Positions 44,866 through 53,766 of a stretch of 64,000 nt of DNA are shown one piece after another; position 1 is the stretch's first letter; each line of letters starts with the position of its first letter. The DNA comes from Flavobacterium sp. HSC-61S13 (lineage in GTDB: Bacteria > Bacteroidota > Bacteroidia > Flavobacteriales > Flavobacteriaceae), in NCBI RefSeq assembly GCF_024171535.1, contig NZ_JALJZV010000007.1:124001-188000 (forward strand). The letters are read 5' to 3'. The notes beneath the pieces are model-generated. The model was not told the DNA's origin, made no database searches, and saw nothing but the letters and a program-made list of their open reading frames with translations. The position numbers and the translations under genes were made by a program.

Positions 44866-45537
44866 TTAAATTTTTAAAATTTGCTCTATTTCCTTGTACC
44901 CTTTAGCTTTAGCATGTTGTAAAGCTGTGATTCCATCTCGATCGGGAATACTTAAATCGGCTCCTGCCTCTTTTAGAATTTGAACGATTTGCTGAAACTT
45001 TACACTACCATCTCCCAAAACAACTGCCTCCATCAAGCCAGTCCATTGCAAGCGATTGATGTGATCAATCGGAAAGTCTTTAGTATTGGCCAACAAACGT
45101 ACGGTTTCTACATGTCCGCGTTCACAAGCGGGAATCAAAGCCGTACCGTTATATCTGTTAAACACATCGAAACGGGCACCGTGGTCCAAATACAATTTTA
45201 CCAATTCGGTTTGTCCAGTCGCTCCAGCGTAGAGAAATGCACTGTCTAAATTAAGTGCTTGCTGATTGACATCGGCTCCGTGCTTTACTAATAGTTTCGC
45301 CATTTCGATCTGACTTCTGACCGTAGCGATAAGTAATAAACTGCGTTGATCACTGTCGGTTGCCTGAACTTTAGCACCTGCTTTTAAAGCTTGGGCTACA
45401 GCGTTTACATCATTGTTTTGGACTAATTTTACTATTTCCTGATCTGTCATAACTTCTGTATTTTCAGTTGAACTCGCCGTACAGCTCCACATACTTAGAG
45501 GGGCTGCAAGCACGAATAAAAAAAAATTTTTTCTCAT
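44866..45537 (-). CDS. exported ankyrin-repeat protein
   Basis: A 223-residue protein with a lipoprotein-like leader (SMWSC) and about five ankyrin repeats (AQALKAGAKVQATDSDQRSL, VKHGADVNQQALN, LDHGARFDVFNRYNG, LKEAGADLSIPDRDG). Ankyrins bind proteins; in the periplasm they sometimes modulate enzymes. It starts 11 bases after the amidohydrolase stop, so the two are cotranscribed and may form a complex. Confidence 0.82.
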   Translation of the reverse strand: MRKNFFLFVLAAPLSMWSCTASSTENTEVMTDQEIVKLVQNNDVNAVAQALKAGAKVQATDSDQRSLLLIATVRSQIEMAKLLVKHGADVNQQALNLDSAFLYAGATGQTELVKLYLDHGARFDVFNRYNGTALIPACERGHVETVRLLANTKDFPIDHINRLQWTGLMEAVVLGDGSVKFQQIVQILKEAGADLSIPDRDGITALQHAKAKGYKEIEQILKI

Positions 45538-45548
45538 AATTATATGTT

Positions 45549-46892
45549 TTAAAATACCCTATTTCCCTGGTATATCAATGCGGTTACGGGTGATATTCGA
45601 GCAACGGCTTCGGCGGAACAACTCGCATCGAGAAACACCAAATTGGCCTCATCGCCAACCTTGGGCCACTGTTGCACCCCTTTGTCATCTAAAGGTAAGA
45701 CATCTGAAGTCGCTAATTTAAGTATCCTCGATAAGTCAAATTCCGTGGAATATCCGTATAACTGTGCGGCAAGATTGGCTTTTTCCAATACACTTCCTGT
45801 TCCAAAAGTGTTCCAATGATCAATTATACTGTCATTTCCCACCCATACCTTTACTCCTTTTTTCATCAAGATTGGAATGGGCATTACCAATCCGCCAAAA
45901 GGAATGGTCGATACAATACCAATTTGAGCGGCAGCTAATTTTTCTGCCATCTCCTCCTGTTTAACTTTGTCCAATCTGCCTAAGGCAAAACAATGACTCA
46001 AATAGGTTTTGTCTTTTAGACTTGGATTTTCATTGACCTTATCAATCAAATAGTTTATCGTTTTAACGCCAGATTCCCCCGATTCATGTAGGTGGATATC
46101 AATCCCTTTCTGATGATCTAAAGCGAGTTGAACCGTAAGATCCATCGTTTTTTCAATAGCTCCATCGATGGAAAAAGGATCTACCCCTCCGATAAAATCT
46201 ATATCCATTTTAGCCGCTTCTTTTAAGTAAGGAACACTATCAGTATAATATACACCGTGTTGAGGAAAAGCGACAATTTCCGCTCCAAAACCGTTTTTCT
46301 TGTTCTCTAAGGCTATTTGCAAATTTTTAAGCGAGTCCAGTTTTACTGTCGGATCTATATTTACATGACTACGCGCAAAAGCACTGCCCTTAGATTGTAA
46401 TAATTCAATCAGTTTTTCAGCACGCTGTGTCGATGTTTTTAACAGCTCGGGCAAAAGCTCCTTTTCCATTTCAATCATACCCTTTACGCCGCCTGTTCTG
46501 CGTTTTACGGCTTGCCAAGGCCCTCCATAAAAGGTTTTATCCAAATGGATGTGCATATCTCTAAAAGAAGGGAGCATCAACATTCCTTTCATATCCATAA
46601 CCTTCGAATCCGGTTGATTGGCTCTAATATCCTTTATCCGATAATCGGCTATTTCAATGGTAAAAAGCGCCGTTTTTGTTGCAACCACCTCATCGCCCTC
46701 ATAGTCAAAACCCACTTCTAATCTCACGTTCTTTAACGTATAGTCTTTTTCTGTATGTATCGATTTAGTGGTAACATCTGGGGTGGTGTCTTGGTTTTCT
46801 GCATGCAATATACTCGGCAGTAGAGCAGCTCCTCCCAATCCCAACGCGGAGCGTTTAATAAAATCCATTCGCGATATGCCAGACTCCTTCAT
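45549..46892 (-). CDS. exported amidohydrolase-family enzyme (deaminase-like)
   Basis: The ATG at 46892 (MKESGISRMDFIKRSALG) gives 447 residues; a TTG at 46928 is preceded by unrelated lysine-rich sequence. The leader DFIKRSALGLGGAALLPS looks like a Tat-type signal without the paired Arg. Metal motifs of the superfamily are MHIHLDK, HQKGIDIHLHES and later SHCFALG, with the final Asp in GNDSI. It resembles cytosine deaminase-like amidohydrolases; the substrate is unknown. The ankyrin gene follows. Confidence 0.8.
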   Translation of the reverse strand: MKESGISRMDFIKRSALGLGGAALLPSILHAENQDTTPDVTTKSIHTEKDYTLKNVRLEVGFDYEGDEVVATKTALFTIEIADYRIKDIRANQPDSKVMDMKGMLMLPSFRDMHIHLDKTFYGGPWQAVKRRTGGVKGMIEMEKELLPELLKTSTQRAEKLIELLQSKGSAFARSHVNIDPTVKLDSLKNLQIALENKKNGFGAEIVAFPQHGVYYTDSVPYLKEAAKMDIDFIGGVDPFSIDGAIEKTMDLTVQLALDHQKGIDIHLHESGESGVKTINYLIDKVNENPSLKDKTYLSHCFALGRLDKVKQEEMAEKLAAAQIGIVSTIPFGGLVMPIPILMKKGVKVWVGNDSIIDHWNTFGTGSVLEKANLAAQLYGYSTEFDLSRILKLATSDVLPLDDKGVQQWPKVGDEANLVFLDASCSAEAVARISPVTALIYQGNRVF

Positions 46893-46914
46893 ATTTATTT
46901 TTTTTATTTTCAAC

Positions 46915-46928
46915 TTGACCTTACTCAA
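46915..46928. promoter_or_regulatory. possible Crp/Fnr-like site before the amidohydrolase gene
   Basis: ACTTGA-CCTTAC-TCAAGT (core TTGA-N6-TCAA at 46915-46928) lies 22 bases upstream of the ATG at 46892. Unlike the ribB and antiporter sites, no -7 box is seen at the matching distance. Confidence 0.35.
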
Positions 46929-47190
46929 GTCTTTAATTCTAATTTGATTTGCCTAAAGATAGAAAAATTGTTACGACTACTACAGCATTACGCGCAATCA
47001 ACATCCTATTTCAACCCTGTTAATACCATTTATTTATTAACGTAGGCAAAAAAAATGGATCGAATTGCCTATTTTAGTTCGATTTATAATTTGTTAGCGT
47101 TTTATATTCTAAACTTTTAATAAATTTCAATATATAATTCGGTGTCGCAATTGATGGCATTCTGATTTTTTAACTCTAAAAAAACTTTAA

Positions 47191-47619
47191 ATGCATATAA
47201 CGATTACAACAACTGCCAGTAGTACTGATGCGCAAAGCATTAGCCAAGGTATTACTGATTTTAATAAAGCCAGTATACCAGAACTTGAACCAAATGAAGC
47301 GGAAGTGCGCTTTTTTGTATTTGCTAAGGACGATGCGGATGAAGTGAAAGGAGGCATTAGAGCCAGTTGTTATTGGAATACGTTACACATCGAGTTGTTG
47401 TGGTTGTCCGAAGCCTGTCGAGGTCAAGGAACCGGTAAGCAATTGATAGAGGCAGCTGAAAATTTTGCCCGACAAAATCACTGTGAAAAGGCTTTGGTAG
47501 AAACCACCAGTTGGCAAGCCAAACCCTTTTACGAGAAAAACGGTTATAACCTACTCGCCACTTTACAGGATAGACCAAAGGGACATGCTACGCATTATTT
47601 GAGTAAAACCTTGTTTTAA
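47191..47619 (+). CDS. GNAT N-acetyltransferase
   Basis: A 142-residue single-domain GNAT: LLWLSEACRGQGTGKQLIEAAE carries the acetyl-CoA-binding R/Q-GxGxG/A motif, and KPFYEKNGYNLLATL is the usual final strand. The substrate is unknown. It has an ATG start at 47191 and is followed 70 bases later by a small HTH gene in the same direction. Confidence 0.85.
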   Translation: MHITITTTASSTDAQSISQGITDFNKASIPELEPNEAEVRFFVFAKDDADEVKGGIRASCYWNTLHIELLWLSEACRGQGTGKQLIEAAENFARQNHCEKALVETTSWQAKPFYEKNGYNLLATLQDRPKGHATHYLSKTLF

Positions 47620-47689
47620 ATAAAATTCTTCATCGTCACAACATTATACGACAGACATAAATAACAAAATCAAACTATAGTATTTTTAT

Positions 47690-47905
47690 ATGACAAGAGA
47701 AAAACTAAAGATGGATTTCGGCAAGCAGATTGTAAAACTACGAGAACAGCGTGGTTGGAGTCAGTCTGATTTAGCGCGAGCATGCAACAAAGACCGTCAG
47801 GCGATCGAAAAGCTCGAAAATGGCAAGGTCAACCCAACACTTTTTACTTTATTGGAAGTTGCCAATGCCTTGAACATTTCGTTATCTAAATTGGTTGATT
47901 TTTAG
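47690..47905 (+). CDS. small XRE-type helix-turn-helix protein
   Basis: A 71-residue protein that is almost only the HTH domain: DFGKQIVKLREQRGWSQSDL, ACNKDRQAIEKLENGKVNPT and the closing ALNISLSKLVDF. Such minimal XRE proteins act as repressors of neighbouring genes. Its target could be the GNAT gene before it or a gene further on. Nothing in the sequence settles this. Confidence 0.8.
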   Translation: MTREKLKMDFGKQIVKLREQRGWSQSDLARACNKDRQAIEKLENGKVNPTLFTLLEVANALNISLSKLVDF

Positions 47906-48173
47906 TCGATGCTGACCGTTCCTTGTTGCCGAGGACCACATGTTTACAGCAAAAAACATCCTCAATTGGGCTACACCCAAAGATTAAAATCTGAAACTGA
48001 TTTAAAAGCTTTTGTTCTATTTCTTCCTTTTCTAATTTTTCATGTAACGCTCCATTGATTGCATAAGTATTAAGTATTTATACATAACATTGTTTTTACA
48101 ACCTTGAATTATTAGCTAATCTTTGATAACTTCATATAAGTCATGTCTAACCAACTGAAATTTTCACTCTCGA

Positions 48174-48788
48174 TTATTTGCGATCCAATTCTGAAAAACA
48201 TTGCTCGCCAATGGCACCCCCAGCATATTCTAAAACCACGTTAGTCTTATAAAAGATATAATTACAGCCATCGTTATAACTTGGAATTTCATCATCGGCT
48301 AAATTTTGATTAAAAATATTATAAGAAAACATCCCCATACCACTTCTTTGCCATCCAATAACAACTGGATTTCTACCTTTTATAGATATACAATTGGCTT
48401 TGTCTAATTTCTCTTTTAGAGTTTGAAGTTCTATTGTTGACCACCCCAATTCAACAAGAAGTGAGTCTACTTTAGGCGATTTTGTATTTAGCTTCCAATT
48501 ACTCTGATATACACTGTCTAATTTAACGTGAAATATCGATAGTTCATCGTCATTTTTAAATTCAATAGATACTCCTGCTCCATCTGGCAATATTGACTTA
48601 AAATAATTCCTTACTTCAATTATTTCATCTTTTTTCTTTTTATAATTCTCAATAAGATCTTTTTTGTTATAAGAAGGTCCTGTAAAAGCCCCGTCAAACG
48701 CAAAATGTAAAAAAAGAAAAAAAGATCCTATCGATATCAGTAATATACTCCCTATTACGAGTAAAAATATTTTTATTTCTTTAAGCAT
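48174..48788 (-). CDS. hypothetical single-pass membrane protein
   Basis: A 204-residue protein with one N-terminal helix (residues about 8-30, IFLLVIGSILLISIGSFFL). The mature part contains the block KGRNPVVIGWQRSGMGMFSYN and a Cys near the C-terminus. No family is recognised. The flanking gaps are AT-rich, and no promoter box was identified. Confidence 0.55.
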   Translation of the reverse strand: MLKEIKIFLLVIGSILLISIGSFFLFLHFAFDGAFTGPSYNKKDLIENYKKKKDEIIEVRNYFKSILPDGAGVSIEFKNDDELSIFHVKLDSVYQSNWKLNTKSPKVDSLLVELGWSTIELQTLKEKLDKANCISIKGRNPVVIGWQRSGMGMFSYNIFNQNLADDEIPSYNDGCNYIFYKTNVVLEYAGGAIGEQCFSELDRK

Positions 48789-48913
48789 GTTTCTTTTTTT
48801 ATTAGACGTTTACAACTGGCACTTATCCATTTTTAATTTATAAATAAAAGCATACGAAAACACTTGATTGAAGTTTTTATACATGCGGTTTAAGCACTGT
48901 AAAACGCGCCTTT

Positions 48914-49621
48914 TTATTTATCGGCTTCAGTTGTCCACTCGTGTTCGATATTTGTCATTAGCAAAGCGTTGTCAAAAACCACCGAACCATTTGGAAAAAC
49001 AGCTTCGTTTTCAAAGAAACTTGACTTAATCCTTGCAACATTTAGTGGTTGAACTTTCCAGCTATAAGTTTTTAATTTCAAACCCTCGAAATTACTTTTA
49101 TTTGGAGAATACCCCAAGTCCCCTGCTTCAAAAAAAACAGAAGCGTTTTCAATGGTTTCAAAAACAGACTGTTTATTAAAATTTTTTGTCTCAGAAGCTT
49201 CAATCGCAATTTCAGTGTCATCATCGCTTTTAAAAGCAATATGATAATTTCCGTCATTTTCACTGACATTGAATTTTGCGAAGTTGTGCTTACCTGGGAA
49301 TAATTTCCCTCCTATGAGGGCATTTAACTGTAATGAAGTATCCCTTCGAGGAATATATACCCCCGATCTTGTTTCTCCTTCTTCATCCCATTCCACTGCA
49401 ATTCTATGAGCCCCATTTTCAGAGCTCACTCCTAAAAAATCAGGCCACCCTTTTGGTTTTATGCTTTTTAGTCGGATCAAACAGATTCCTACAATGGCTT
49501 TTCCCTTATAAATTTTGGGTCGAAAAGGTAGCGGCACAATTTGCTCAATAACTTTGGGATCTGCGATGAAGTTTATTAAAATTCTTCTTTCAATATATCC
49601 GTGTATTGTCGGTATTTTCAT
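48914..49621 (-). CDS. DUF2071-family protein
   Basis: A 235-residue protein matching the DUF2071/YqjF pattern: IVPLPFRPKIYKGKAIVGICLIRLKSI and SSENGAHRIAVEWDEEGETRSGVYIPRRDT. The fold is related to acetoacetate decarboxylase, but the decarboxylase lysine is not evident and the reaction is unknown. It lies beside two other poorly known genes in the same direction. Confidence 0.75.
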   Translation of the reverse strand: MKIPTIHGYIERRILINFIADPKVIEQIVPLPFRPKIYKGKAIVGICLIRLKSIKPKGWPDFLGVSSENGAHRIAVEWDEEGETRSGVYIPRRDTSLQLNALIGGKLFPGKHNFAKFNVSENDGNYHIAFKSDDDTEIAIEASETKNFNKQSVFETIENASVFFEAGDLGYSPNKSNFEGLKLKTYSWKVQPLNVARIKSSFFENEAVFPNGSVVFDNALLMTNIEHEWTTEADK

Positions 49622-49700
49622 TTTATATACAACTTGTTTTTAAAACCTTATATCTATTTCTTTATCGAACTGATGTTTTCGCGGCACAATCTCGTGCCAA

Positions 49701-50141
49701 CTAAAAAATTCTGTTTTTAAGAATTTGGTTGTATAAAAAGCTTAATAAAATTAAAATTGGTAATCCTATCCACGCCGTAAAAACCAATTCAAGTCCATTT
49801 TGGCCTCCATTTCCATAGCAGAGACTTTGTGCATTTGTAAACACTGGAATCAAACTCGATTGAATTAGAACATATTCTAATGCATTAAAAACCGTCAACA
49901 ATATGGGTAATGTTTTTAATTTTTCAAGCGGCAACCATTTTAAATATCTATAAAACAGAAAAGGCAGCAATAACGCACCAATACTTGACAATATCCAAAT
50001 CAGCTCAAATGCAATAGTACATTCTACGCCTAAACCATTTAAAAGCATCTGAACTGCTAAATTTGCAATAGCTGTAAATCCAGGAATGAAAAATCCTACA
50101 ATTGAAAATATGACTGTTGGTTTTACAAAATCAACAGTCAT
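49701..50141 (-). CDS. hypothetical four-helix membrane protein
   Basis: A 146-residue integral membrane protein with four predicted helices (about 8-30, 44-62, 78-98 and 120-140). No family is recognised. It has an ATG start (MTVDFVKPTVIFSIVG). It runs downstream of the broken alpha/beta hydrolase in the same direction. Confidence 0.55.
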   Translation of the reverse strand: MTVDFVKPTVIFSIVGFFIPGFTAIANLAVQMLLNGLGVECTIAFELIWILSSIGALLLPFLFYRYLKWLPLEKLKTLPILLTVFNALEYVLIQSSLIPVFTNAQSLCYGNGGQNGLELVFTAWIGLPILILLSFLYNQILKNRIF

Positions 50142-50277
50142 ATTCTATACTTTTTATCTCCATATTATACTCTTTTTCACTAGTGTTATGTATACTCCTG
50201 AGATTTGCAATATAGCGTATTATTCAACATTGAAGTAATAGTGTCTATGACTTTTTTTTTCGACTATTTTAAAAATT

Positions 50278-50941
50278 TCACTCAGTTTTCTTTTCACGGA
50301 TTTCACGCAAATTATTAAGAAATATTTTTTCAATTTGCTTTGCTTTATTTACGGTCATAAAATGACCTCCACCTTCAATTAGAAAATCGTGTTTTACATT
50401 TTTAATCGGAATTATTTTGTCTGCATTTCCATGAATATGAATATAATTATTGGGCACAAACTCGTTGTTCCAATTGGCAATTTCACGAATTGCCCACGTT
50501 AAAAAACGAGGGTTCGTCTCTAGTAAAATGGTCCTTAACAATTGTCTGTCTTTCGTTGTAGTAACTCCAAAAAACCAATTCGTATAAAGTTTTGTTGTTT
50601 TAAAAAAAAGTGGGAATTAACTTGTTCAATTTCAAAATTACTGCAATTCGATAAAGTAAAGGGAGTTCGTATTTGGTTTTTGCAGAAGCGATTAAGATTA
50701 GTTTCTCCGTTTGGATGATTTTAGAAATTTCTATGGCAACCATTCCGCCAAAAGACAAACCAATTAGAATAGGATTCTCATCTGGAATTAATTGTACCAT
50801 TCTTTTAGCATAATCAGCCAATGATTCGTTGTAAATCGTTTCTATCCAATCGATAAATTCTGGGTTAAGATTTCCAAAATCAATGCGATCAAAGACTCTT
50901 CTATCGACACCTAATCCGCTTAAAATATAAATTTTATTCAT
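50278..50941 (-). pseudogene. alpha/beta hydrolase, frameshifted
   Basis: Frame one (50941 to 50600) has the nucleophile elbow GLSFGGM and stops at LIPTFF. The continuing frame (from just past 50602 to 50278) has the acid Asp in GNADKIIP and the catalytic His in GGGHF. The two join if one base is removed from the eight-A run at 50602-50609, giving a 220-residue protein. So all three catalytic residues are split across frames. Possible damage, assembly error or slippage. Confidence 0.78.
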
Positions 50942-50974
50942 TTTTTACTTTTCCAACAAACGTATTAAAACAAC

Positions 50975-51730
50975 CTAAACACACTCTTGATCTAAGTGAA
51001 CTCCAGTACAAATCCATTGTCCACTGATATTGCGATACAGTCGGGTATAGGAAGCGCTTTCATCAATTTCCTCTACATAAATAAAAACATCCCATACAAC
51101 ATCATTATCTATATCGTACCCCATGCCCGAGATGGTTTGATTTTGTTGGGTAATTACTTTGACCTCACTGCTTTTGACTTTAAAACTAGCGCTATAGGGC
51201 AATAAAACCAAACCTTGAATACCCGTATTCTCACTTGTAGAAAGATTCGAAACATTAGTAAAAAAAAGATTGGGAAAAATGATTGTCTCCGCACATTCTG
51301 TAACCTCCCCTAAATGCCAATAATCTACTGCGGTTTTATAGTTCTGATTATCGAATACAAGCAGGGCATCTACCGTATTATTCCACCGTACTTTTGTTCC
51401 TTTAAAATAGTCATCCGCAGCTTTCCCTCCTGTGATGGTCGTTTGAGGATTAGCATTCAGCAAATACTGTAGAAAAGACAAATCGTCATCCCAACTAAAA
51501 GGTCTGTTTTCTCCGCTTATTTGAGCTATACCCACAAAATATAAATGCTCATTATTCTTATTGAAGAATGACGACTTTGTAGGTTTTAAAGTCGGGTTTT
51601 CTCGTATCCATGTCTGGTCTACTTTCTTTTTCTGACTTTGAATAAATCCTTCAGGATTAGCCATCTTTTTTTGCCCATAACCAAAGCTTACAGTACATAA
51701 GATAAGAATAAATATTATTTTGAATTGCAT
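50975..51730 (-). CDS. exported hypothetical protein
   Basis: A 251-residue protein with a signal peptide (MQFKIIFILILCTVSFGYGQ). The mature part has a GRKAADDYFKGTK-like block (ITGGKAADDYFKGTKVRW). It has a beta-rich look and ends with a Cys. No family or enzyme motif is recognised. Confidence 0.55.
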   Translation of the reverse strand: MQFKIIFILILCTVSFGYGQKKMANPEGFIQSQKKKVDQTWIRENPTLKPTKSSFFNKNNEHLYFVGIAQISGENRPFSWDDDLSFLQYLLNANPQTTITGGKAADDYFKGTKVRWNNTVDALLVFDNQNYKTAVDYWHLGEVTECAETIIFPNLFFTNVSNLSTSENTGIQGLVLLPYSASFKVKSSEVKVITQQNQTISGMGYDIDNDVVWDVFIYVEEIDESASYTRLYRNISGQWICTGVHLDQECV

Positions 51731-51888
51731 TATTTAAAGGTTTTAATACACTGCTGAAGTTTGTGCCATTTGACAATTTTAAAATTCAATCCCACTATAA
51801 CGAACACCTGACCTTGTTGTTTCTTACAAACACCATATTCATAATAAAACTGTAGTCGATCTATATTTTACAAATAAGTTGAGGTTTC

Positions 51889-52293
51889 TTATAATCCACT
51901 TGCTTGCAACACCGCAGAACCAAAAGGATTATCCACGATCCACAACCAATTTCCGGCTTGATCTTTTTTCATAATACAAGCGGTATGTCCCGTCATCTGA
52001 ATCGGATGCCCATCTGGAGTAGTGCCGCTCATTTCCCAAAGGTCCATCCACATAGCCAAATCTCCGACAATGGATATATGTGGAGTAGCTCCGCTAATAT
52101 GAAATTGTAAAGCACAAATCGCTTGCATGGCTTTCTCAATCTGGTTCAAACCCCTTAATTCCCTACCATCTCTATCGATATAAACCGCTTCCGGATGAAA
52201 GCAACTCAGCGCTCCGTTCACATCCCCATCTTTTATACAATTTCGAAAATATGCCACTGCGCCAACAGGCGTTGTTCTGTTTAAATCTTGCAT
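51889..52293 (-). CDS. NTF2/SnoaL-like protein
   Basis: A 134-residue cone-shaped fold: VAYFRNCIKDGDVNGALSCFHPEAVYIDRDG and LRGLNQIEKAMQAICAL are typical, with WLWIVDNPFGSA at the end. Members range from enzymes to ligand binders. The function is not readable. It sits between the secreted hypothetical gene and the RND operon, all on the same strand. Confidence 0.7.
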   Translation of the reverse strand: MQDLNRTTPVGAVAYFRNCIKDGDVNGALSCFHPEAVYIDRDGRELRGLNQIEKAMQAICALQFHISGATPHISIVGDLAMWMDLWEMSGTTPDGHPIQMTGHTACIMKKDQAGNWLWIVDNPFGSAVLQASGL

Positions 52294-52357
52294 TTAAAAT
52301 TTTATTATTCCGACCGAAATTAAAACTAATATTTAGAAAACCTACTGAATTTTTGTT

Positions 52358-53761
52358 TTATTGCCATCCTCCTCCTAAAACACGGTATAATTCGATACGG
52401 GCAAATAACTCGTCGCGTTTACTGATAGTGTAATTCATATCACAAGTCAGCAAATTATTTTGAGTAGTTAATATTTCAAGATAATTAGCTCGCCCTCCAG
52501 TAAACAGCATCTTTACCTTAACTATATTATTCTCTAAAGCCTCTCTCTGTTTGACCAAAATCACTTGTTGTTCCTTTTGTTTATCTAATTGTACTAGGGC
52601 ATTAGATACCTCTGTAACTGCACTCAATACTGCTGCGCGAAACTTAATAACCGCTTTTTCCCGATTAGCTAGTGCTATTTGGTATTTTGTCTTGATTGTT
52701 CTGCGTTGTAAAATTGGTTGGCTAATACCTCCTGCTACCATTCCAAATACCGATGCAGGGATATTAAACCAGTCACTCGCTTTAAATGCAAGCAGCCCTC
52801 CGTTTGCACTTAAAGTTAAAGTAGGGTAAAATGCAGCCTGTGCAATTCCCACATTTGCATTGGCGATTTTAAGGTCTAATTCAGCACTTTTGACGTCTGG
52901 TCGTTGAGATAAAAGAATCGCAGGAATGCCTATTTGCACATTATTTATTATTCCTATATACTGTAAAGATTGCTGTCGTTGTTGCGTATCGGGAAAAACT
53001 CCAGTCAGGGCACTTAATACATTTTCTTGAATCAAAATTTGCAACTGTAAATTGGGTATTAATTTTTCAGCTTCTAGTTCTTGGACTTTTGATTGCTCTA
53101 AGGCTAATGAAGTGCTTTTACCCGCTTCAAATTGCAATTGAATTGCTGTAGTCGTACTCTTACTTAACTCGATATTTTTTTGAACTAAACCCATTTGGTT
53201 GTCCAAGATCACTAAGTTATAGTAGCATTGCGCTATTTGTGCTACCAAAGCTGTTTGTACTGCGTTTTTAGTTTCTCCAGATTGTAAATAACTTGCCCAA
53301 TCTGCTTTTTTTTGATTTTTAATTTTTCCCCAAATATCTGCTTCCCAGCTCATCGCTAAATCAACTTTAAAATCATCAATGTGCGTATTATTCTGGTTAA
53401 CTAACGCATTGTACTCGGAAGGAAATGCTCTAGAAGTATAGATCTCTAACTGTACATCAGGTATATTTCCCCCTTGCGCATTTTTTAAGTGCCATTTTGA
53501 AATTTCTATGTTTTGAAGTGCTATCAAAACATCTGAATTTCTTTTTAATGCGATCTCTATCAGCTGAATTAATTGTTCATCTTGGAAAAAAGATCGCCAC
53601 GATAATTGCCCTATTGTAGGTCCTTCCGCCATTAGATTGTCCGTTCGATATTTGTCTGGAAAAGCATTCATTGGTGTATCAATTTCTACCTTTGATACCT
53701 TACATCCAGACAAGGCTGTCAACGCTAATACCGTTATAACGATTATTATATTTTTAATCAT
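52358..53761 (-). CDS. outer-membrane efflux channel (NodT/OprM type)
   Basis: A 467-residue lipoprotein (ALSGCKVSK lipobox) of the TolC/OprM family. The two repeated OEP segments are visible, with long helical stretches such as LSKSTTTAIQLQFEAGKSTSLALEQ and ISKRDELFARIELYRVLGGGWQ. It forms the outer-membrane duct of a tripartite pump. It starts five bases after the pump gene stop, so it is the last gene of the RND operon. Confidence 0.92.
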   Translation of the reverse strand: MIKNIIIVITVLALTALSGCKVSKVEIDTPMNAFPDKYRTDNLMAEGPTIGQLSWRSFFQDEQLIQLIEIALKRNSDVLIALQNIEISKWHLKNAQGGNIPDVQLEIYTSRAFPSEYNALVNQNNTHIDDFKVDLAMSWEADIWGKIKNQKKADWASYLQSGETKNAVQTALVAQIAQCYYNLVILDNQMGLVQKNIELSKSTTTAIQLQFEAGKSTSLALEQSKVQELEAEKLIPNLQLQILIQENVLSALTGVFPDTQQRQQSLQYIGIINNVQIGIPAILLSQRPDVKSAELDLKIANANVGIAQAAFYPTLTLSANGGLLAFKASDWFNIPASVFGMVAGGISQPILQRRTIKTKYQIALANREKAVIKFRAAVLSAVTEVSNALVQLDKQKEQQVILVKQREALENNIVKVKMLFTGGRANYLEILTTQNNLLTCDMNYTISKRDELFARIELYRVLGGGWQ

Positions 53762-53766
53762 ATGAT

